Shown here piece by piece: positions 7,654 through 14,413 of a stretch of DNA of 15,473 nucleotides; the stretch's first letter is position 1; each line of letters opens with the position of its first letter. The notes below the pieces were generated by a model. That model ran no database searches, had not been told where the DNA came from, and saw nothing but the letters and a program-made list of their open reading frames with translations. Origin of the DNA: JACKGW01 sp964586025. GTDB taxonomy: Bacteria > Planctomycetota > PLA2 > JAEUHO01. The translations under genes were made by a program, and so were the position numbers. The stretch lies in assembly GCA_964586025.1 (NCBI GenBank), contig CAZPGF010000063.1:1-15473 (forward strand), given 5' to 3'.

Positions 7654-8733
7654 ATGATCGACCGTTCGACCCCGCCACCCGATCCCCAGCGTCCCGCGGC
7701 CGAGGTCTCGGTCGTGGTCCCGGTGCGCAACGAGGCGGCCCATATCGGGACGATCCTGGACGATCTCCTCGCCCAGGCCCCGGACGGCCCCTCGTTCGAG
7801 ATCCTCGTCGTGGACGGCCGCAGCACCGACACGACCCGCGAGGCGGTCCGCGCGGTCGCCGCACGCGACCCCCGCGTCGCCCTGCTCGACAACCCGGCCG
7901 GCTGGAGTTCCACCGCCCGCGCGATCGGTGCCCGCCACGCCCGCGGCCGCTACGTCGCCTTCGTGGACGGGCATTGCCGCCTGCCCACGACGACGCTGTG
8001 GAAGGACATGGTCGATCTCTTCGAGCGCACCGGCGCCGACTGCCTCGCCCGGCCCCAGCCGCTCGTCGCCGGATCCCCCAACGGCTGGTCGAAGGCGATC
8101 GCGGCCGCGCGCACCTCGCCGTTCGGCCACAGCGCGCACAGCACGATCTACGACAACTCGGAGCGCCCGGTCGATCCGACGAGTGCCGGCGCGATGTACC
8201 GCCGTGAGGTCTTCGACCGCGTCGGCACGTTCGACCCGAGCTTCGACGCCTGCGAGGACGTCGAGTTCAACCTCCGGTGCGCGCGTGCCGGACTCCTCTG
8301 CTTCACGAGTCCGCGGCTGGCGGTCCGGTACGAGCCGCGCCGGTCCCTCGGGGCCCTGTTCCGGCAGATGGGCCGCTACGGACTCGGCCGCGCGCGCCTG
8401 CATCGCAAGCACCCCGACGCGTTCACGTTCGAGGCGTTGATCCCCGCGGCCTTCGCCCTCGGCGTCGGACCCGCCCTCGTCGGATCCTTCGTGTTGCCCT
8501 CGCCGGCCCGCCTCGTCGCCGCGGCGCCCCTCGTGCTCTACGCCGCCGCGAATCTCGTCGCCTCGGTCCTCGCCGCCCGCGGCCACGGCGTCGCACTGAT
8601 TCCTCGCCTGCTCGCCGTCTTCCCGACGATCCACCTCGGGCTCGGCTACGGCTACCTGAAGGGCCTCGTGACCCGCCCGCCGCGACCGACGCCCGCGCCG
8701 TCGCCGACGACCGAAGGCGCCCCGTCGGCATGA
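7654..8733 (+). CDS. ExoA-like family 2 glycosyltransferase with C-terminal membrane segments
   Basis: Predicted 359 residues, ATG at 7654, TGA at 8731-8733. The GT-A fold is clear: VSVVVPVRNEAAHI (18-31), LVVDGRSTDTT (51-61), and a metal-site region VAFVDGHCR (101-109), where Asp-Gly-His replaces a plain DXD. It continues with SAGAMYRREVFD (177-188), EDVEFNLRC (201-209) and a QMGRYGLGRARLHRKH stretch (238-253) typical of processive or membrane-linked family members. Three hydrophobic segments follow (about 260-281, 286-307, 313-333), so the catalytic domain is probably tethered to the inner face of the membrane. It resembles succinoglycan ExoA-type enzymes, which add glucose to a lipid-linked oligosaccharide; the sugar here is unknown. 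It is the first gene of the plus-strand operon and overlaps the next by 4 bp (ATGA). GTG at 7645 is an alternative start with no better ribosome site. Confidence 0.9.
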   Translation: MIDRSTPPPDPQRPAAEVSVVVPVRNEAAHIGTILDDLLAQAPDGPSFEILVVDGRSTDTTREAVRAVAARDPRVALLDNPAGWSSTARAIGARHARGRYVAFVDGHCRLPTTTLWKDMVDLFERTGADCLARPQPLVAGSPNGWSKAIAAARTSPFGHSAHSTIYDNSERPVDPTSAGAMYRREVFDRVGTFDPSFDACEDVEFNLRCARAGLLCFTSPRLAVRYEPRRSLGALFRQMGRYGLGRARLHRKHPDAFTFEALIPAAFALGVGPALVGSFVLPSPARLVAAAPLVLYAAANLVASVLAARGHGVALIPRLLAVFPTIHLGLGYGYLKGLVTRPPRPTPAPSPTTEGAPSA

Positions 8734-10124
8734 CGCGCGTCCGCGGCCCGGACTTCCTCGCACGGTTCCACGAGGCGGTGCCGCAGCGTCTGCTGCGGTG
8801 GTGGCGGGGGGACCGGCACGGCCTGCCCGCTCCGATCGCCGCCTATCGGTCGGCCCTCACCGTGCCGGCCGAGGTCGCCCGACGCCGCCAGCACGACCGA
8901 TTGCGGGCCTTCCTGATCCACGCGCGCGACACGTCGCCGTTCCATGCCGAGCGCTTCGCGACGGCCGGCGTCGATCCGCGTGCCGACGATCCGTTCGCGC
9001 TCCTCGGCGCCCTGCCGGTCCTCGATCGCGCGACCATCGTGAACCGCCTCGACGACCTGATCTCCACCGCCTACGACCGCGCCTCCCTGATCACCGTGCG
9101 CACCGGCGGCACCAGCGGAGAGCCGGCGCCGTTCTTCCTCGCGCCCGAGGACGCCGCCGCGAAAGGCGACGTCGCCGAGGCCATGCGGAACCTCATGGGA
9201 TGGTGGGCCGGCCAGCGCACCGCGTACGTCTGGTCGGCCGATCGCGACATGCCCGGCTTCCGGGGGTCGCGCGCGCAGCGCATCAAGGCCGGTCTGATCG
9301 GTCGCTTCCTCGAGCGGCGCCTCTACCTTCCGGGCACGAACCTCGACGACGCACGTCTCGACGCCCACCTCGTCGCGTTGCGCCGCTTCCGCCCGACCTG
9401 GGTGCAGGCCTACCCGGGTCCGATGGATCTGATCGCCCGGCGCGCGCTCGAACGGGGCCTCCCCGTCGTCATCCCCCACATCACGCTGACCGCCGAGCCG
9501 GTCACGCCGGACCAACGCCGTCGCCTGGCCGATGCGTTCGGCGCCGACGTGACCTCGTGGTACGGCGCGCGCGAGATCGGCTGGATCGCCGCCGAGTGCT
9601 CCGCCGAGAAGCGTCTCCATGTGAACCACGTCCAGACCGTGCTCGAAACGGACGGCGACGGACGCATCCTCGTCACCGACCTCATGAGCAACGCGATGCC
9701 GCTGATCCGCTACGAACTCGGTGACCGCGTCGTGCTGGGCTCGACCGCCTGCCCCTGCGGCGATCCGCGCCCCACGATCGAAAGCGTGGACGGGCGCTTG
9801 CAGGAGACGCTCCTGCTGCCGTCGGGCCGGCGGATCCCGGGGGTGATCCTCACGCGCCGGGGCCTGTCCCAGGTCGCCCCCGGCATCTTCGAGGTCCAGT
9901 ACGTGCAGGACGCGCCCGACCGCCTCGACGTCTTCTACGTCCCGTCGCCGATCTTCCGTCCCGAGCACGCGACCGCGCTGCTCTCGGACGTCCGCGGCCC
10001 GACCGGCAACGAGTTGACGCTCGGCGGTCACCGCGTCGAGGAGCTTCGACGCGAGCCGAACGGCAAGATCCGCTACGCGATCTGCAACGTCCAAGAGACG
10101 CCGCGGGCGAGAGTCTCCCGATGA
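8730..10124 (+). CDS. CapK/PaaK-like adenylate-forming ligase (second of two)
   Basis: Predicted 464 residues, ATG at 8730 inside the preceding stop (ATGA), TGA at 10122-10124. Motifs in order: RTGGTSGEP (124-132) for ATP, WVQAYPGPMDLIARRAL (224-240), WYGAREIGWIAAEC (277-290), RILVTDLMSNAMP (312-324), IRYELGD (326-332), CPCG (341-344), VDGRLQE (353-359) and the C-terminal PNGKIRY (443-449) with the expected catalytic lysine. Domain order is the same as in the ligase at 6210-7505, but the acid-pocket region differs: GSRETPC there, GAREIGW here. The two may therefore accept different acids. No CoA-ligase substrate can be read from the sequence. Embedded between two glycosyltransferase genes, it most likely activates a carboxylic acid or sugar acid used to decorate the glycan. 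That role is inference. It is longer than the first copy by about 30 residues, mostly at the N-terminus. Confidence 0.88.
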   Translation: MTRVRGPDFLARFHEAVPQRLLRWWRGDRHGLPAPIAAYRSALTVPAEVARRRQHDRLRAFLIHARDTSPFHAERFATAGVDPRADDPFALLGALPVLDRATIVNRLDDLISTAYDRASLITVRTGGTSGEPAPFFLAPEDAAAKGDVAEAMRNLMGWWAGQRTAYVWSADRDMPGFRGSRAQRIKAGLIGRFLERRLYLPGTNLDDARLDAHLVALRRFRPTWVQAYPGPMDLIARRALERGLPVVIPHITLTAEPVTPDQRRRLADAFGADVTSWYGAREIGWIAAECSAEKRLHVNHVQTVLETDGDGRILVTDLMSNAMPLIRYELGDRVVLGSTACPCGDPRPTIESVDGRLQETLLLPSGRRIPGVILTRRGLSQVAPGIFEVQYVQDAPDRLDVFYVPSPIFRPEHATALLSDVRGPTGNELTLGGHRVEELRREPNGKIRYAICNVQETPRARVSR

Positions 10125-11356
10125 ACGCGCCGCGACCCCGAGTGCTCGTCGTCGATGAGGCGCTGCCGTGGCCGCCCGATTCGGGCAAGCGGATCCGGAC
10201 GTCCGCGTTGCTCTCCCGCCTGGCCACGGCGTTCGACATCACCCTCGCGTTCCACGAGGACGCCGCACCCGACGTCGCGGCCCAGGACGAAGCGCGAGCC
10301 CGAGGCCTGACGCTCCTTCCCGTGCTGCGTCGCCCCCTCACGAAGCGCGGACTCCGCTTCGCGCTCGATCTCGCGCGCAACGTGCCGATGCGCGCTCCGT
10401 ACATGGTGATGGGCCATCGCACCCGGGCGATGCGACGCGCGATTCGCTCGGCCTGCGCGAGCGAGACGCCGCCCGATCTGGTCCACGTCGAGTGGACGCC
10501 GCTCGTCGCCAACGTCCCGCGCGGCACCTCCGTGCCCGTGGCGATCGCCGCGCACAACGTCGAGTCGGACATCTGGCGGCGCTACCGCGAGAACGAGCCC
10601 CGAGCGCTTCGCCGCGCCTACATCGCGCTCCAGCATCGCAAGGTCGCGCGATTCGAGAGGTCCGCGCTCGCCCGCGCGGACCTCGTCACGGCCGTCAGCG
10701 ACCACGACGCCGAGCGCATCGCCTCGTGGACCGGACAACGCCGCGTCGCGGTCGTCTCGAACGGGGTCGATCGCGCCTGGTTCGCGCCGCGTCCGGATGT
10801 CGAGGTCGCCCGCGACGAGATCGTGTTCGTCGGAGCGCTCGACTGGCGTCCGAACCAGGACGGCCTCGAGTGGTTCCTGGCCGACGTGCTTCCTCGCGTG
10901 CGGCTGGTCGCGCCGAGGACCCGCTTCACCATCGTCGGACGCGCGCCGCCGGCGGCGCTCGCGGCCCGCTGGGGACGCCTGCCGGGAGTCTCCGTCCACG
11001 GCAGCGTCCCCGACGTGCGCGGGTTCATGGCGCGCGGCGGGTCGTTCGTCGTTCCGCTGCGCATCGGGGGCGGTTCGCGGCTGAAGATCTGCGAGGCGCT
11101 CGCGATGGAGCGTCCGGTCGTCAGCACGACGGTGGGCGCCGAGGGCCTGGACCTCGGCGACGGGCTCGCCATCGCCGACGGCGCGGAGGCGTTCGCGAAC
11201 GCCATCCTCGACCAGTTGGCACGACCCGACCCCGCCGTGGAACAGGCCCGCCGCGGCCGCGCGCGCGTCCTGGAGCGCTACGAGTGGGACGTGATCGCGC
11301 CGATCCAGGACGCCGCTTGGCGCGAGGCGATCGCCCGCGGTCGGAGCGCGTCGTGA
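10121..11356 (+). CDS. GT4 glycosyltransferase resembling exosortase/PEP-CTERM-associated sugar transferases
   Basis: Predicted 411 residues, ATG at 10121 overlapping the ligase stop by 4 bp, TGA at 11354-11356. The N-terminus LPWPPDSGKRIRTSALLSRL (15-34) resembles the PPDKGDKIR-type start of the stp1-like sugar transferases found beside XrtA/PEP-CTERM loci. HNVESDIWRRY (145-155), AVSDHDAERI (191-200), VVSNGVD (211-217), FVGALDWRPNQDGLEWF (236-252) and the donor site RIGGGSRLKICEALAMERPVV (314-334, first Glu at 325) complete a GT-B enzyme. Gly-rich GGGSRLK replaces the more common GIQNK of that subfamily. It should transfer a sugar from a nucleotide donor to the growing lipid-linked glycan in the cytoplasm. 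No signal peptide or membrane segment is seen. The stop overlaps the deacetylase start (GTGA). No PEP-CTERM or exosortase gene is in the window, so that link is only by family resemblance. Confidence 0.88.
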   Translation: MNAPRPRVLVVDEALPWPPDSGKRIRTSALLSRLATAFDITLAFHEDAAPDVAAQDEARARGLTLLPVLRRPLTKRGLRFALDLARNVPMRAPYMVMGHRTRAMRRAIRSACASETPPDLVHVEWTPLVANVPRGTSVPVAIAAHNVESDIWRRYRENEPRALRRAYIALQHRKVARFERSALARADLVTAVSDHDAERIASWTGQRRVAVVSNGVDRAWFAPRPDVEVARDEIVFVGALDWRPNQDGLEWFLADVLPRVRLVAPRTRFTIVGRAPPAALAARWGRLPGVSVHGSVPDVRGFMARGGSFVVPLRIGGGSRLKICEALAMERPVVSTTVGAEGLDLGDGLAIADGAEAFANAILDQLARPDPAVEQARRGRARVLERYEWDVIAPIQDAAWREAIARGRSAS

Positions 11357-12360
11357 TCGGGGCGTTGCGCCAGGGCGTCGAGGGCATGGCCGCACGTTTC
11401 GGCGCGGACCGCCTCTTCGCGCACCGTCGCCGGAACACCCTCGCGATCGTGATGTACCACGGCGTCGTCGCCGAGCCGCTCGTTCCGTTCTGTTGGCATC
11501 AGGTGCCGCTCGCGGCGTTCGAACGCCAGATGACGTGGTTGGCCCGTCACCGCACGGTCCTGCCGCTCGACGAGGCGCTCGATCGCCTCGACGCGGGCAC
11601 GCTTCCTCGCGATGCGGCCGCGATCACGTTCGACGACGGATACCGCAACAACCTGACGCGGGCCTTCCCGGTACTCGAACGCCATCACCTTCCCGCGACG
11701 CTCTTTCTGGTCACGGGCCTTCGCGACGCGTCGGCGCGCGTCTGGGTAGACCTCCTGTGGCGGGCGATCCGCGACACCCGGGCGTCGAGACTCGACGCAG
11801 GCGAACTCGGACTCGGCGAACTCTCCCTCGGCGACGACGATGCGAAGGGCCTCGCGATCGCGCGTGTGGTGGAGGCGTTGAAACTCCTTCCGACCTCGCG
11901 GCGGGAGGCGGCGAGCCGCCGCCTGTTCGAGGCCCTCGACGCCGCGACGACCATCCGCTCCGACGAGGACTTCGCCCTGCTCTCCGACGAAGAACTTCGC
12001 GCGCTGACCGCCTCCGGCCTCGTTACGCTCGCCCCGCACACCCGCACCCACCCGATCCTCTCCCGCTGCGACGACGCCCGGATCGAGGACGAGGTCCGGG
12101 GGTCGATCGACGACATCGCGCACCGAACCGGCGCGCCGCCTCGCGTGTTCGCCTATCCGAACGGGCGTGCGATCGACTTCGACGATCGCGCTCGCGCCCA
12201 TCTCCGGCACGCCGGCGTGCGTCACGCCCTCTCCACCCGACACGGCCTGGCGCGGCAGGGCGACGACCCGCTCGCGCTGCCCCGTATCGCGGTCGGTGCG
12301 GATCTGTCGTTCGCGCGGTTCCGATTGCTGATGGCCGGAGTGAAATCCCGCCATGCCTGA
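11353..12360 (+). CDS. NodB-type polysaccharide deacetylase
   Basis: Predicted 335 residues starting at GTG 11353, which overlaps the preceding stop as GTGA, with a weak CGGAG about 7 nt upstream. ATG at 11386 (residue 12) is a less economical choice. Motif 1 is ITFDDGY (91-97), with catalytic-base Asp94 and metal Asp95. Motif 2 is HTRTH (229-233), giving both metal histidines. FAYPNG (266-271) and LPRIAV (309-314) follow. MYHGV (34-38) marks the usual domain start. A helical insert of about 90 residues (125-215) sits between the first and second motifs, as in several surface-polysaccharide deacetylases. The enzyme removes N- or O-acetyl groups from a sugar polymer or lipid-linked intermediate using a divalent metal. 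No signal peptide is evident, so cytoplasmic action on a lipid-linked intermediate is possible. The stop overlaps the next gene by 8 bp. Confidence 0.9.
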   Translation: MIGALRQGVEGMAARFGADRLFAHRRRNTLAIVMYHGVVAEPLVPFCWHQVPLAAFERQMTWLARHRTVLPLDEALDRLDAGTLPRDAAAITFDDGYRNNLTRAFPVLERHHLPATLFLVTGLRDASARVWVDLLWRAIRDTRASRLDAGELGLGELSLGDDDAKGLAIARVVEALKLLPTSRREAASRRLFEALDAATTIRSDEDFALLSDEELRALTASGLVTLAPHTRTHPILSRCDDARIEDEVRGSIDDIAHRTGAPPRVFAYPNGRAIDFDDRARAHLRHAGVRHALSTRHGLARQGDDPLALPRIAVGADLSFARFRLLMAGVKSRHA

Positions 12361-13330
12361 CGCGCCGGCCCCTCGCACCCTCCTCGTGACCGGCGGCGCG
12401 GGATTCATCGGGGCGAACCTGGTCGGCCTCTTGCTCGAGTCCACGCGCGACGAGATCGTCGTGCTGGACCTCCTCACCTACGCCGGACGTCGCTCCACGC
12501 TCACCGCGATGGAGGAGCGTGCCGGCCGACGTGTCCACTTCGTGAAGGGCGACGTCGCCGATCCGGGCGTCGTCGAGGAGATCTTCCGGGATCGCCGTTT
12601 CGACGCGGTTCTGCATCTCGCCGCGGAGACGCATGTGGATCGCTCGCTCGTGGACGCCGCGCCGTTCGTCCGGTCGAACGTGGTCGGCACGTCCGTTCTC
12701 CTCGACGCGGCGCGCCGCCACGGGGCACGCTTCGTCCACGTCGGCACCGACGAGGTCTACGGTTCGGCGGCCGAGGATGACCCGCCCTGGACCGAGGACG
12801 CGCCGCTGCGTCCGCGCAACCCGTACAGCGCGACCAAGGCGGCGGCCGATCTCCTCACCTTGGCGGCGCACGCCTCGTTCGGCCAGGACGTCGTGATCAC
12901 GCGCGCGGGCAACACCTACGGGCCGTGGCAGTTGCCGGACAAGTTGATCCCCCTGTTGATCCGTCGCGCCTTCGACCGGGCGCCGCTCCCGATCTACGGG
13001 GACGGGCTCCACAGGCGTTCGTGGCTTCACGTGGACGATCACGCCCGCGGCATCCTCGCCGCGCTCGAGCGAGGCCGCTCCGGCCTCGTCTACCACCTTG
13101 GCCCGTCCGACTTCGATCCGACCAATCTCGAGGTGGCGCGGTGGATCCTCGACCTCTGCGAGGCGCCCCACTCCCTGATCGAGCACGTCCCCGACCGACC
13201 CGGCCACGATCGCCGCTACGCCCTCGACTGCACCCGCGCCCGTCTCGAGCTCGGCTGGTCCCCCACCGTCTCCTTCCCCGCCGGTCTCTCCGCGCTCGTC
13301 GATTGGACCCGCGCCCACGCAGCGCGATGA
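12353..13330 (+). CDS. rmlB: dTDP-glucose 4,6-dehydratase-like NAD-dependent epimerase/dehydratase
   Basis: Predicted 325 residues, ATG at 12353, TGA at 13328-13330. It is a short-chain extended dehydratase: NAD-binding GGAGFIG (14-20), LLTYAG (40-45), HLAAETHVDRS (88-98), the RmlB signature GTDEVYG (131-137) giving Thr132-Asp133-Glu134, YSATK (158-162) with Tyr and Lys of the catalytic pair, and IYGDGLHRRSWLHVDDH (214-230). These fit conversion of dTDP-glucose to dTDP-4-keto-6-deoxyglucose, the entry to rhamnose and other deoxysugars. Two departures are visible: RAGNTYGPWQLPDKLIP (184-200) where the family usually has NNYGPYQFPEKL, and a slightly short chain (family near 350). A related NDP-sugar 4,6-dehydratase is therefore possible. 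RmlA, RmlC and RmlD are not in the window. It is the last of five overlapping genes. GGAG at 12337-12340 is the nearest ribosome-site candidate, 12 nt from the start. Confidence 0.87.
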   Translation: MPDAPAPRTLLVTGGAGFIGANLVGLLLESTRDEIVVLDLLTYAGRRSTLTAMEERAGRRVHFVKGDVADPGVVEEIFRDRRFDAVLHLAAETHVDRSLVDAAPFVRSNVVGTSVLLDAARRHGARFVHVGTDEVYGSAAEDDPPWTEDAPLRPRNPYSATKAAADLLTLAAHASFGQDVVITRAGNTYGPWQLPDKLIPLLIRRAFDRAPLPIYGDGLHRRSWLHVDDHARGILAALERGRSGLVYHLGPSDFDPTNLEVARWILDLCEAPHSLIEHVPDRPGHDRRYALDCTRARLELGWSPTVSFPAGLSALVDWTRAHAAR

Positions 13331-13379
13331 TGCGGTCCACCGATCCATCGGCTCGAGCGCCCAGGGAATCGGCCCGCAT

Positions 13380-13427
13380 CCGACCGGGCGTACGATCTCC
13401 CATGCCCAAGCGGGCGCACCCGGTCGG
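13380..13427 (+). promoter_or_regulatory. Inverted repeat reaching the ribosome binding site of the FkbM gene
   Basis: CCGACCGGG (13380-13388) and its exact complement CCCGGTCGG (13419-13427) enclose a 30-nt loop in the 106-bp gap before the FkbM gene. The 3' arm overlaps the first bases of the GGGAG ribosome site (13426-13430). If formed in mRNA the stem could limit translation. A 9-bp GC stem arises by chance fairly easily in DNA this GC-rich, and no T-run follows, so a terminator role is not supported. Confidence 0.3.
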
Positions 13428-13430
13428 GAG
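13426..13430 (+). promoter_or_regulatory. Ribosome binding site deciding the FkbM start
   Basis: GGGAG lies 6 nt before ATG 13437. The in-frame TTG at 13431 would sit directly on this site, so ATG 13437 is preferred. This is one of the few clear Shine-Dalgarno sites in the window; most neighbouring genes start by stop-start overlap. Confidence 0.6.
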
Positions 13431-13436
13431 TTGAGG

Positions 13437-14363
13437 ATGGCGGAGAAGACGGCGGCCGTGTCGAGACCCGGGTGGTGTGTCGAGGGCGCCATCGTTCGGC
13501 AGTTGCCGCGGACCTATCGATGGTGGTCGGCCTGGTTGCGTCGTGCGCCCGGGCGACGAAGGGGGGGGGTGTGGGCCGGAAGTGCTGCCTTTCGGCTGGT
13601 TCGCCATGCTCTCGGCCGGGACTCGCTCTGCACGCTCCGAACGTCCGAGCGCGGCGCGTTGACGATCGATCTGCGGGACTTCGACTGCTTCCATCACACG
13701 CTGGACGTGTGGCTGTACGGGTCGTCTCAACACCGACTCATGAGCCGGCTGATCCGACCGGGGGATGTGTTCGCCGACGTCGGGGCCAACTACGGCGTCT
13801 ACTCCTTGCACGCCGCGCTCCAGGGCGCACACGTCCTCGCGTTCGAGCCGAACCCCACCGTGGCGAACGCACTTCGGACCACCATCGCCGCGAACCCCGG
13901 GTCGAGCGTCGATCTGCGGCAGGCAGCCGTCGGAGCGATGCCGGGGTCCGTGACGTTTCACGTACCCCGCGGTGGATCAGGCACCGGGTCCCTCTACCGA
14001 TCACACGCCGAACACGATGCGGCGGCCACGGCGATCCGCTGTGAAATGACGACCATCGACTCGCTGGCGCTTTCGCGCCTGGACGCCGTGAAGATCGATG
14101 TGGAGTGCGCTGAAGCCGACGTGCTCAAGGGATCCCGTCGGACGTTGAGCACGCTGCGGCCGCCGGTTTGGTTCGAGTGGAACCCGGCGGCTCTGGCGGC
14201 GGCCCACAAGTCGGACTCCGAGGCGATGGACCTGCTGCGCGACTTCGGTTACACCCAGTTCCTCGACGTCGATACGCTCCAGCCGCTGAAGTCGGAGCAG
14301 CCAGGGCTCTTCAACGTCCTCGCCCTGCCCGCGGGAGCGTCGCTCTCACGCCTCCTGCATTGA
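13437..14363 (+). CDS. FkbM family SAM-dependent methyltransferase
   Basis: Predicted 308 residues from ATG 13437, TGA at 14361-14363. The methyltransferase domain covers about residues 95-290: FADVGANYGVYSLHAA (112-127) is the SAM-binding motif I, AFEPNP (135-140) carries the acidic residue that holds the ribose, and VKIDVECAEADVLKGS (218-233) and VWFEWNP (244-250) are typical of the FkbM family. FkbM-type enzymes O-methylate sugars or polyketide hydroxyls and are common in capsule and exopolysaccharide loci, so a glycan hydroxyl is the likely target. The first 90 residues are not conserved and are Arg-rich. They contain a run of nine G (13561-13569, residues 42-45) that could slip. A gap of 106 bp separates it from the dehydratase gene, so it may have its own promoter. 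It ends 50 bp from the convergent methyltransferase gene. Confidence 0.88.
   Translation: MAEKTAAVSRPGWCVEGAIVRQLPRTYRWWSAWLRRAPGRRRGGVWAGSAAFRLVRHALGRDSLCTLRTSERGALTIDLRDFDCFHHTLDVWLYGSSQHRLMSRLIRPGDVFADVGANYGVYSLHAALQGAHVLAFEPNPTVANALRTTIAANPGSSVDLRQAAVGAMPGSVTFHVPRGGSGTGSLYRSHAEHDAAATAIRCEMTTIDSLALSRLDAVKIDVECAEADVLKGSRRTLSTLRPPVWFEWNPAALAAAHKSDSEAMDLLRDFGYTQFLDVDTLQPLKSEQPGLFNVLALPAGASLSRLLH
13561..13569 (+). repeat. 9-G homopolymer inside the FkbM coding region
   Basis: Nine consecutive G residues follow GAA at 13558-13560 and encode part of Arg-Gly-Gly-Val at residues 42-45. The reading frame is intact with nine G. A gain or loss of one G would shift the frame upstream of the catalytic domain. 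It is the longest single-base run I noticed in a coding region of this window. Confidence 0.8.
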
Positions 14364-14365
14364 AC

Positions 14366-14399
14366 CGGCGCGACATTGCACCGACCTGTCCGCGCGCCG
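14366..14399. terminator. Weak inverted repeat between convergent methyltransferase genes
   Basis: CGGCGCG (14366-14372) and CGCGCCG (14393-14399) are complementary and enclose a 20-nt loop in the 50-bp gap between the two converging stops. Position favours a shared terminator. The 7-bp stem has a long loop and no T-run on either side, so this is a placement-based guess. Confidence 0.2.
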
Positions 14400-14413
14400 A
14401 CGGCAGACCCACG

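Noticed and set aside
7506..7913. N-terminal extension of the first CapK-like ligase to 7913 or to ATG 7656
   Set aside because: It would run antisense through the start of the well-supported GT2 gene, and its composition (Arg/Ser/Thr-rich) is unlike the family N-terminus.
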